From the NCBI GenBank assembly GCA_035270925.1, contig DATESG010000014.1, positions 1 to 29,475 on the forward strand: a stretch of DNA of 29,475 nucleotides, given 5' to 3'. This DNA is from DATESG01 sp035270925 (GTDB lineage Bacteria; Bacillota_I; Bacilli_A; RFN20; CAG-826). The position numbers and the translations under genes are program-made. Below the pieces are notes generated by a model. The model made no database searches. It was not told where the DNA came from and saw only the letters and a program-made list of their open reading frames with translations. Shown here piece after piece: positions 1 to 6,181 of this stretch (the stretch's first letter is position 1; each line of letters opens with the position of its first letter).

Positions 1-111
1 CTTACATTCGTATTAAATTCATTTTTATTTGTCTTTCACTATCAAAAATTGCAAATTTTATCTAAAATATAGTTAGATGACATTCATAAAAAATATGAAG
101 GGAGCAAATTT

Positions 112-657
112 ATGAAATTTCAAATTGTCGGTAAGAACATCGTGGTCACTGATGCAATCAGGTCCGCAATAGAAAAGAAGTTGTCGAAGATGGACAAGTA
201 CTTTATCATCGATGACAACGTTTTATGTCGGGCACTGGTTCGTAGCTACAAAGTAGGTGCGAAGGTCGAAGTAACAATCTTTACTCCACACATGGATTTC
301 CGTGTTGAAGAACAAGATGATGATCTCTATGCTGCCGTTGACAAAACGATTGATAAGCTCGAACAACAAATGCGTAAGCTCAAAACACGTCTTAATCGTC
401 GTAATAAGATGGGTTTAGGTGAATCGCTACAAATGGAAGAAATAAAAGCCGAACCTGATGATGAAGATGATAAGGTCGTAAGAATCAAGTCAATCTTCCT
501 TGAACCGATGGATTTAGATGAAGCAATTACGAGAACAGAGTCCTTAAACCACGCCTTCTTCATGTATTTAGATAGTGAAGATAATCTAATTTCTCTACTA
601 TATAAACGTAATGACGGTGGCTATGGCATCATCCAAGCGGAGAACAAAATCAAATAG
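112..657 (+). CDS. hpf: Ribosome hibernation promoting factor, long form
   Basis: The protein binds the small ribosomal subunit at the mRNA/tRNA channel and, in long-form members of this family, pairs two 70S ribosomes into inactive 100S dimers in starved cells. Residues 1 to about 100 match the HPF/YfiA domain, starting MKFQIVGKNI and ending in a basic helix rich in K and R. A charged linker (EEIKAEPDDEDD) joins it to a C-terminal dimerisation domain at about residues 122-175, with the family pattern EPMD..EAI....L.H.FF.Y......LLYKR.DGGYG. At 181 residues it is the usual long-form length. A GGGAG ribosome site lies about 9 bases ahead of the ATG. It stands alone, closed by a strong terminator. 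I saw no convincing promoter in the 111 bases before it, although an AAAATT-GCA-AATTTT inverted repeat lies at 45-59. Confidence 0.95.
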   Translation: MKFQIVGKNIVVTDAIRSAIEKKLSKMDKYFIIDDNVLCRALVRSYKVGAKVEVTIFTPHMDFRVEEQDDDLYAAVDKTIDKLEQQMRKLKTRLNRRNKMGLGESLQMEEIKAEPDDEDDKVVRIKSIFLEPMDLDEAITRTESLNHAFFMYLDSEDNLISLLYKRNDGGYGIIQAENKIK

Positions 658-676
658 TTTTTTGAATAGATGCAGG

Positions 677-702
677 GAGCTTACTTCGGTAAGCTCTTTT
701 TT
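677..702 (+). terminator. Rho-independent terminator of hpf
   Basis: A perfect 8-bp stem (GAGCTTAC, 677-684, with GTAAGCTC, 689-696) encloses a UUCG tetraloop and is followed at once by six T. It lies 20 bases after the hpf stop codon. Confidence 0.93.
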
Positions 703-744
703 ATGGTTAGTAAAGATAATTTCGATATATTTGCCCCTTTTAAG

Positions 745-773
745 TTATATATTTGCATTGTTTATAGTATAAT
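745..773 (+). promoter_or_regulatory. Probable promoter of the HAD-unknown-degV operon
   Basis: A perfect -10 box TATAAT lies at 768-773. The best -35 at 17-bp spacing is the weak TTATAT at 745-750. The expected transcription start, near 780, falls right at the GAGGT ribosome site, so the 5' leader would be only about 10 bases. Confidence 0.55.
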
Positions 774-790
774 AAACGCGAGGTATGTTA

Positions 791-1618
791 ATGACCAAAC
801 TAATAGCTACGGACCTTGATGGAACGTTTTTTTATCCCAAAAGAAAAATAGGTATGATCCCAAACCGTTCATTAAAATTTGTTCGCAACTTTATCAAAGA
901 AGGCGGTAAAATTTTACTTGTAACCGGCAGATCTCCCTTTTTCACAATTCACGTTGAAGAAAAAGTTGGGAGCAAGCTTGATGTTATTGGGATGAATGGT
1001 GCTTACGTTTTAATTGATGGAGAAGTAAAGGAAGAACATTTCTTAGCCCCTAACGTCAATGAACTAGTTAAGGACATGAAAGCAAACTTCAAAGTTAAAG
1101 GAATGATGTTACTGACAAAAAGATATCCGCTGCTAATTGATGGTCCAGATATGACGGCGTTTAGAAAATATTTCTATCGCTTCTATTATTGGTCACAAGG
1201 CGTATATGCTGAAGACTATCTCGTCTCTCATTCATTATTTCAAAACGAACTAAAAGGTAATAATGTCTACAAGTTGATGTTCTACTTTGGATTAACCAAA
1301 CGCGGGATCAACCGCGCTAGTGAAGCTAACAAATATATCCGTGCAAATTATGGTGACTCGCTTGAAGCATCATGGACGGGCGGCTTCATTGAGATTACCC
1401 CTAAGGGAACTAGTAAAGCAAACGGCATTAAAAAATATCTGGAACTCAAAGGTATTAAGGAAGATGAAATTGTTGTAGTCGGTGATTCCGGCAACGATAT
1501 TTCAATGTTCAATGCATTTTATGATCGCTCATTCTGTATGAGCCATGCTAGTAAAAAAGTCAGAAAATATGCCAAGCATATTATTCGCCGCTTCCACGAC
1601 CTTCAAGCATATTTATAA
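791..1618 (+). CDS. Cof-type HAD hydrolase (sugar or cofactor phosphatase)
   Basis: This is a haloacid dehalogenase-superfamily phosphatase of the Cof/IIB type; the substrate is probably a small phosphorylated metabolite and cannot be told from sequence. Motif I is TDLDGT with nucleophile D8 and acid/base D10. Motif II is the Thr of LLVTGRS. The conserved Lys lies in the KGTSKANGIKKY region, and motif IV is GDSGND in VVVGDSGNDISMF. The cap inserted between motifs II and III is of the C2 kind. I chose the ATG at 791 (275 aa) over the one at 785 because the GAGGT ribosome site at 780-784 abuts 785 but sits 6 bases from 791. It is the first gene of an operon with the unknown 290-aa gene and degV. 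Confidence 0.9.
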   Translation: MTKLIATDLDGTFFYPKRKIGMIPNRSLKFVRNFIKEGGKILLVTGRSPFFTIHVEEKVGSKLDVIGMNGAYVLIDGEVKEEHFLAPNVNELVKDMKANFKVKGMMLLTKRYPLLIDGPDMTAFRKYFYRFYYWSQGVYAEDYLVSHSLFQNELKGNNVYKLMFYFGLTKRGINRASEANKYIRANYGDSLEASWTGGFIEITPKGTSKANGIKKYLELKGIKEDEIVVVGDSGNDISMFNAFYDRSFCMSHASKKVRKYAKHIIRRFHDLQAYL

Positions 1619-1630
1619 CAGGAGGACAAT

Positions 1631-2503
1631 ATGAATCAAACATCTTATTTTGTATTCGGAATTTTTCAATTAAATCTTTTACTACGCGATTCAATGGAAT
1701 ACATGGTTCCAAATCGTGAATTTAGTGCAGACATGTATGAGAAGCGCAAAGAGGGTTTTATTGCTTTGACCGCTGAAGGATCACCTTTTGGACGTTTTCT
1801 GGCGATGAACCAAGAAAAGGCTCCTAAAATTCAAGAATCTTTCACTAATTTTATTGAACTTGTTTATAGTGATAATGCGACAATCGTTCGTAATATCGAT
1901 AACAAAATTGAAGTCGATAAAGGACTTCATCTACAGTTTTATGAAATGACCGCTGGACTATTTCAAACAATCGAAGATATTCTTTATGGATATCTTGCTC
2001 ACGCACAAAAAGAGGGAGTATATGAAGAGGCCTTAGCGAAAGCAATTGCCGCTAATGAAACCTACTTCCGTTCACTTTCTTATTTTGCAATCAGCCTCGA
2101 CATCGTTGAAAAGTTTAACGAATTTCAAACAGCCTTTAAAGAATCTAAAGGCGTGCCTTCACCAGCCTCTAATTTTATTAATGATGAAATTGGTAAGCTA
2201 GTGGGAATTTTAGGTTTCCATAAGAAGCACTCCAAAGTTAAAGATGTCAGTTACCACGAAATGGTTGATAAGGTTAATGCCTTACTTGAAACAATCGCGG
2301 GCAAACGTCAATTACCGGAAGGAACTAAATTCCCAGACTTATTTAAGTCTAATCGCGATGTCACGCTCAACCAACTACAAAAAAGTGAAACTGAATTCAA
2401 AGCTTTCTTTGGTCCAGTTTTAACTGAATACATTGCCGTGACCAAGAAAATCACGGACGAACGTGAAAAAACTGAAGAAGCCGCTAAAGAAACACTCAAC
2501 TAA
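1631..2503 (+). CDS. Unrecognised 290-aa cytoplasmic protein
   Basis: I do not recognise the family. The protein has no signal peptide, no clear membrane helix and no catalytic motif I can name. It reads as mostly alpha-helical, with many Glu, Lys, Phe and Tyr residues. A conserved-looking N-terminus is rich in aromatic residues (SYFVFGIFQLN, then MEYMVPNREF), and the C-terminus ends in a charged helix (ITDEREKTEEAAKE). Translation is well supported: a perfect AGGAGG at 1620-1625 stands 5 bases before the ATG. It lies 12 bases after the HAD gene and 12 bases before degV, so the three are almost surely cotranscribed, which weakly suggests a role near lipid or phosphate metabolism. Confidence 0.8.
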   Translation: MNQTSYFVFGIFQLNLLLRDSMEYMVPNREFSADMYEKRKEGFIALTAEGSPFGRFLAMNQEKAPKIQESFTNFIELVYSDNATIVRNIDNKIEVDKGLHLQFYEMTAGLFQTIEDILYGYLAHAQKEGVYEEALAKAIAANETYFRSLSYFAISLDIVEKFNEFQTAFKESKGVPSPASNFINDEIGKLVGILGFHKKHSKVKDVSYHEMVDKVNALLETIAGKRQLPEGTKFPDLFKSNRDVTLNQLQKSETEFKAFFGPVLTEYIAVTKKITDEREKTEEAAKETLN

Positions 2504-2515
2504 GGAGTTATAGTT

Positions 2516-3376
2516 ATGAATAAAGTCGGGTTTATTTTTGATTCAACTGCAATCATACCGCATGACAAGTTTGTCAAATATGGTTTTGAAACCGTCTCGT
2601 TATATCTTGATATTGATGGAAACAGTCAACTTTCAACTTCAATTGATGAAGCAAAATTTTTGGCAGACTTTCAAACCTTTCATTCACTAAAAAGTTCTTC
2701 ACCTTCCCCCCAAACTTTTGTGGACGCCTATGAAAAACAATTTGCTAAGGGGTTCAAAAAAATTATTGTCTTGCCACTTTCTTCAAAATTAAGCGCGACC
2801 CATGACGTAGCAATTATTGCACGCGGAATGTTAGATAAAGAAAAACAAGAAAATGTAATTGTGCTTGATACACTTGTATGTAGTCTTGGTTTCGACTCAT
2901 TAATGCATTCTTTGTATGCAAATTTAGATCAAGATTTAGAAGCAGAAGAATTAGCCAAACTTATTATGGCCCATGCCGAAAACACGAATATACTTTTTGA
3001 AATCAATGACTTGAAACACTTACATCGTGGCGGAAGACTAAAAAAAATCTCGCTTATTGTCGGTGAAATTCTCAAGATTAAGCCCCTCGTCGAGTTTAGC
3101 GAAGGTGCCTTAAATGTCGTGGCTAAAAATCGTAATCGTAACAAAAACATCGAGTTTATCCTTGCGAGAATTCGGGTGCTCAGCAAAAACTTTAAGCAAG
3201 TATATGTAAATTACTTTTCCTTCAAAGTTGATGATTCCGCGGTTAAAATTATTATAGATAAGATTGAAGAAGAATTCACTAACGTAATTCTTAACTTCAC
3301 AAGCAGAATTTGCCCGGTTTATGTCTCACACGTTGGTAATAGTGGTTACGCGATTGCAATTACCGCGAATAACTAG
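2516..3376 (+). CDS. DegV family fatty-acid-binding protein
   Basis: DegV (FakB-like) proteins bind a single fatty acid; FakB members present it to the kinase FakA for phosphorylation into acyl-phosphate. Family landmarks are present in order: FDSTA at residues 8-12, the SSPSPQTF segment (usual TSQPSP), LPLSSKLSATHDVA (usual SSGLSGTYQ), DTLVCSLG, and DLKHLHRGGRLKK followed by ILKIKPLVEF. At 286 residues it is the normal length. No fakA is in the window, so a FakB function is inferred from family only. A promoter for the next gene appears to straddle the 3' end (see 3354-3382). Confidence 0.92.
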   Translation: MNKVGFIFDSTAIIPHDKFVKYGFETVSLYLDIDGNSQLSTSIDEAKFLADFQTFHSLKSSSPSPQTFVDAYEKQFAKGFKKIIVLPLSSKLSATHDVAIIARGMLDKEKQENVIVLDTLVCSLGFDSLMHSLYANLDQDLEAEELAKLIMAHAENTNILFEINDLKHLHRGGRLKKISLIVGEILKIKPLVEFSEGALNVVAKNRNRNKNIEFILARIRVLSKNFKQVYVNYFSFKVDDSAVKIIIDKIEEEFTNVILNFTSRICPVYVSHVGNSGYAIAITANN

Positions 3377-3382
3377 TACAAT
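3354..3382 (+). promoter_or_regulatory. Candidate internal promoter for the small membrane protein
   Basis: TTGCAA (3354-3359), an exact 17-bp spacer and TACAAT (3377-3382) straddle the degV stop codon. Transcription would start near 3389, giving a leader of about 22 bases that contains the AGG-rich ribosome site before the ATG at 3411. Confidence 0.45.
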
Positions 3383-3410
3383 TAATTACATCATTTAGGT
3401 AGGTTATATT

Positions 3411-3752
3411 ATGAAAAACAAAAAAACAAGAATCGGGACTGGCGAATTAGTCGGTTATATTATTAGCGGAGCAGTCGCCTTAGGCGGCCTCACCTTGGCT
3501 GTTTTAGGTATTATCGGACGTAATTTAAGTAATATCGAAAATCCACTACGTCAAGCCAATGATAAATTGGCCGAAGCAATCACCTTAGGCTTTCAACCTT
3601 TAGGAGCAATCATCTTGATTCTCGGCGTTGTCAGTGCCGTGATTATCTTACTTGTTGTCGGCAAACGCGTCGACATTGAAGAAGAACGTCAAGCTCGTCG
3701 TGCTCAACGATTTAGTCTTGAGCAAGAGCAACCAACAGAAACTATTCTCTAA
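3411..3752 (+). CDS. Small two-helix membrane protein, function unknown
   Basis: This is a 113-aa protein with a short basic N-terminus (MKNKKTR), a first hydrophobic helix at about residues 14-36 (GYIISGAVALGGLTLAVLGI), a polar loop of about 25 residues, and a second helix at about residues 62-82 (LGAIILILGVVSAVIILLVV). A charged C-terminal tail rich in Glu, Arg and Gln follows. By the positive-inside rule both ends should face the cytoplasm. I recognise no family. An AGGTAGG-like ribosome site precedes the ATG. It may be read both from the upstream operon and from its own promoter, and ends at a strong terminator. Confidence 0.8.
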   Translation: MKNKKTRIGTGELVGYIISGAVALGGLTLAVLGIIGRNLSNIENPLRQANDKLAEAITLGFQPLGAIILILGVVSAVIILLVVGKRVDIEEERQARRAQRFSLEQEQPTETIL

Positions 3753-3762
3753 ACAAAAAAAG

Positions 3763-3790
3763 AAATGCTATCACCGAAGTGATAGCATTT
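3763..3790. terminator. Bidirectional terminator between the membrane gene and gpmA
   Basis: A perfect 12-bp stem (AAATGCTATCAC, 3763-3774, with GTGATAGCATTT, 3779-3790) has a CGAA loop. T-rich DNA follows on the + strand and an A-run precedes it, so it can stop transcription of the + strand gene ending at 3752 and of gpmA on the - strand ending at 3795. Confidence 0.92.
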
Positions 3791-3794
3791 TTAT

Positions 3795-4442
3795 TTAGTC
3801 TTTTAAGTAGTAGTAGCCGAGTGATTTAAGATTTTCATCTAATTTAATAATTAGTGGTGCGCCAGTTGGAATTTCAAATTCGACAATTTTGTCATCACTA
3901 ATTTCGAGCAAATACTTAGCAAGTGCGCGAAGCGAATTACCATGAGCGGCAATAATTACTTTTTTGCCAGCTTTAAGGTCTTTTTCAATTGTCGCTTTAT
4001 AATAAGGAAGCACGCGGGTGACTGTGTCTTTTAAACTTTCGCCATTTGGTTCACCCTTAACTGGTTTATCCGCAGCAAGAGGTGGAACATCATAGCTACG
4101 ACGCCAGATGTGAACTTGTTCAGGACTAAATCTTTCAGCCGTTTCTTGCTTATTTAGACCTTGGAGCCCGCCATAATGGCGCTCATTGAGACGGTAGTCT
4201 CGGTGAATTGGAATATTTTCTTCGCCTAGTTCTTTGAGGATATAGTCTAAGGTGATTTGGGCACGCTTAAGCGCGCTGGTATAGGCAACATCAAATGTGT
4301 AACCCTTTTTCTTTAAGAGTTGTCCGGCTTCGTGAGCTTCTCTAACTCCTTGTTCACTCAGATCAACGTCTGTCCAACCAGTAAATCTATTTTCAAGATT
4401 CCAGACGGATTGGCCATGTCTTACTAATACTAATTCAATCAT
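3795..4442 (-). CDS. gpmA: 2,3-bisphosphoglycerate-dependent phosphoglycerate mutase
   Basis: The enzyme interconverts 3- and 2-phosphoglycerate in glycolysis using a phosphohistidine. The phosphorylated His is H9 in LVRHGQS, the acid/base Glu is E87 in LNERHYGG, and the second catalytic His is H167 in AAHGNS. The substrate-binding segment WRRSYDVPP near residue 115 is intact. At 215 residues it is somewhat shorter than the usual 228-250; the C-terminal tail is trimmed while the core is complete. A clear AAAGGAG site precedes the ATG. It lies 16 bases after pepC and is probably cotranscribed with it. Confidence 0.96.
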   Translation of the reverse strand: MIELVLVRHGQSVWNLENRFTGWTDVDLSEQGVREAHEAGQLLKKKGYTFDVAYTSALKRAQITLDYILKELGEENIPIHRDYRLNERHYGGLQGLNKQETAERFSPEQVHIWRRSYDVPPLAADKPVKGEPNGESLKDTVTRVLPYYKATIEKDLKAGKKVIIAAHGNSLRALAKYLLEISDDKIVEFEIPTGAPLIIKLDENLKSLGYYYLKD

Positions 4443-4458
4443 ATTTTTCTCCTTTATA

Positions 4459-5778
4459 TTAATCAGCTAACGAACCCATTGGATCCCATGGTTTAAGCAC
4501 GATTGGTGCTTGATTCCACATTGCTAATTGTTCCTTACTTAAGTGTTTTTTGTTAATGACGCCTTGATAAACAAATTTATCAAACCATGTGTCACTACAT
4601 ACGTAATAACCATCCTTGCCACCTTTATTACCCCAGCTGTTTTCAATCTTCCATCTTTTCGCATTGACGCCATCTAAATGGACGCCAGTGAGAAGCATCG
4701 CGTGGTTCATTGCCCCTTGGGAATAAACTAATTGGTCGGCCTTGGCCATCTCTAAATGCATATCTAAAACATTTTCATAATCAAAACTTGCATCATCCCA
4801 AAAGCCTGTCACACGGTCACCATAAGTTGCGACGTCACTGCCAAACCAAACCAATTCCCCACTCTTAAGTTGCGTAATAATGAGTTCTTTTAATTCATTA
4901 ATTGGAAGGTTAAGATATTTAATTTCGCCACCACCCACAACATTACCTAAGTATGCAACGGTAAATGTTTTATGGAAAGGCTTATCACTTGTAGGCGCAT
5001 TAATCACGGAGATATATTCACTTAGAACATCACCAATAATCTCGTGATAAAATTTTTGAGGGGTTAAATCTTTAATGATGTGGAAGCCTTCATCATTGAC
5101 ATATTCAAAGTCGAACGTTGTTGGAACTTCACCAAAGTTTGAAATTAACAAACTGTAGAGTTCATCTAATGTTTTCGCCTTTAAGGCCTTTATTGCAGGC
5201 TTGTTCGTTTTAATTTTACGAACATCGGCGGCATATTGACGAAGTTTAAGGTCAATTAGTTTGTTGATGAAGCGTGTGTTACTGGAATTATCTGTTTCCG
5301 GCATAATGATTTGTGGAACGACTCCGTACTTTTCAATCACAGAGACGAACATATCCCATTGACCGCCATCCTGAATTCCGGTTTTAAGAATATGTTGGAA
5401 GGTTCTATCATCGCTATCGACTTCTAAAAAATCATCAATGCTTTCGATAAAATAATTAATCTTTTCAAGTTTGTCAAATAGCGCTGTGTAGTTTTGGGAA
5501 AGTTCAAAGTCTTTAAGTCCAAACTTTTTCGCAACAATCTCTCTGAGGACATTAAGGCCCGCAAAAATCCAGCAACGACCTGTTTGTTTTTGGTTAGTAA
5601 TAGGCAAGGTCTTGATTTCATTAGAAAACAAAAAGTGATTGTTTCTTGCTTCCTCCTGCTTGGTAAAGATGCTGCCGAGATCAGTTTGATATAAAACACG
5701 TTTTAAAACTTGGTGTTTTGGTTTCTTGTCATAACTCTTTTGAAGAACTTTTAAGGTTTCGTCATTAATATTGTTCAT
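4459..5778 (-). CDS. pepC: Aminopeptidase C, bleomycin-hydrolase family (C1B)
   Basis: This is a cytoplasmic cysteine aminopeptidase that trims peptides; family members form a hexameric barrel. The papain-type triad is complete: C69 in QTGRCWIFAG, H359 in AMNHAML and N380 in ENSWGN. The C-terminus ends PWDPMGSLAD, like the family's C-terminal arm that reaches into the active site. I chose the ATG at 5778 (439 aa) rather than an in-frame GTG at 5787, because that GTG overlaps the AAGGAG ribosome site, which stands 8 bases from the ATG. A TTGAAA-17-TAGAAT promoter and a palindrome just after the expected transcription start suggest regulated expression. Confidence 0.95.
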   Translation of the reverse strand: MNNINDETLKVLQKSYDKKPKHQVLKRVLYQTDLGSIFTKQEEARNNHFLFSNEIKTLPITNQKQTGRCWIFAGLNVLREIVAKKFGLKDFELSQNYTALFDKLEKINYFIESIDDFLEVDSDDRTFQHILKTGIQDGGQWDMFVSVIEKYGVVPQIIMPETDNSSNTRFINKLIDLKLRQYAADVRKIKTNKPAIKALKAKTLDELYSLLISNFGEVPTTFDFEYVNDEGFHIIKDLTPQKFYHEIIGDVLSEYISVINAPTSDKPFHKTFTVAYLGNVVGGGEIKYLNLPINELKELIITQLKSGELVWFGSDVATYGDRVTGFWDDASFDYENVLDMHLEMAKADQLVYSQGAMNHAMLLTGVHLDGVNAKRWKIENSWGNKGGKDGYYVCSDTWFDKFVYQGVINKKHLSKEQLAMWNQAPIVLKPWDPMGSLAD

Positions 5779-5791
5779 AATATCCACTCCT

Positions 5792-5808
5792 TACTTATTT
5801 AATAAGTA
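5792..5808. promoter_or_regulatory. Perfect 8-1-8 palindrome, candidate operator of pepC-gpmA
   Basis: TACTTATTTAATAAGTA is a perfect inverted repeat around one central base. It lies between the predicted transcription start (about 5810) and the pepC ribosome site, a typical repressor position. The cognate regulator is unknown. Confidence 0.5.
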
Positions 5809-5816
5809 TCTTCATA

Positions 5817-5845
5817 ATTCTATGCTTAAAACATGGTAATTTCAA
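5817..5845 (-). promoter_or_regulatory. Promoter of pepC-gpmA
   Basis: On the minus strand, TTGAAA (5845-5840), an exact 17-bp spacer and TAGAAT (5822-5817) form a good sigma-A type promoter. Transcription would start near 5810. Confidence 0.65.
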
Positions 5846-5928
5846 GGCAAAGCCTTTAATATAAGATATTCTTTGTCTAAAAGCATGAGATTATAAAGCC
5901 AATTTAAGTGCGGTAAAGTATTACTAAT

Positions 5929-5957
5929 AAAAAAAGTTTCGGATTGATGCGAAACTT
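5929..5957 (-). terminator. Terminator of tRNA-Ser(CGA)
   Basis: Read on the minus strand, an 8-bp stem (AAGTTTCG with CGAAACTT) closes an 8-base loop and runs into seven T. It lies 12 bases after the tRNA 3' end. Confidence 0.85.
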
Positions 5958-5969
5958 CTAAATTTGCTA

Positions 5970-6060
5970 TGGCGGAGAAAGAGGGATTTGAACCCTCGCG
6001 AGACTTTCGCCCCCTACCGGTTTTCGAGACCAGCCCCTTCAGCCGCTTGGGTATTTCTCC
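5970..6060 (-). tRNA. tRNA-Ser (anticodon CGA)
   Basis: The acceptor stem GGAGAAA pairs with TTTCTCC, followed by discriminator G and an encoded CCA. The anticodon stem CTGGT/ACCGG holds the loop CTCGAAA, giving anticodon CGA for UCG codons. A long variable arm, typical of serine tRNA, lies before the T arm (GGTTCAAATCC). The molecule is 91 bases with CCA. Confidence 0.97.
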
Positions 6061-6072
6061 ATAGCCAAAAAA

Positions 6073-6102
6073 ATTATAGCACATATTATAAGTGCGTGTT
6101 AT
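6073..6102 (-). promoter_or_regulatory. Promoter of tRNA-Ser(CGA)
   Basis: On the minus strand, an extended -10 (TGC followed by TATAAT, 6078-6073) ends 12 bases before the tRNA. A partial -35, ATAACA, lies 18 bp upstream (6102-6097). Confidence 0.6.
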
Positions 6103-6147
6103 ATACTTTATGCTTTTAGTTAGCGTGTATAAAATTCGGAGAAAGTG

Positions 6148-6168
6148 TATAATATAACTTAGTTATAT
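6148..6168 (+). promoter_or_regulatory. -10 box with overlapping palindrome ahead of the GGDEF-EAL-like gene
   Basis: TATAAT at 6148-6153 has no good -35 (GTGTAT at 17 bp). Overlapping its last two bases is a perfect 8-1-8 palindrome, ATATAACTTAGTTATAT (6152-6168), which ends three bases before the GAGGAG ribosome site. A protein bound here could block both initiation and early elongation. Confidence 0.5.
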
Positions 6169-6181
6169 GTGAGGAGAGAAC

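Noticed and set aside
45..68. A promoter and operator for hpf (AAAATT-GCA-AATTTT, TAAAAT)
   Set aside because: No -35 stands at acceptable spacing and the repeat is AT-only except its centre.
5842..6084. An 80-codon minus-strand open frame across the tRNA-Ser(CGA) locus
   Set aside because: It runs through a complete tRNA, its promoter and its terminator; the translated text is just tRNA sequence.
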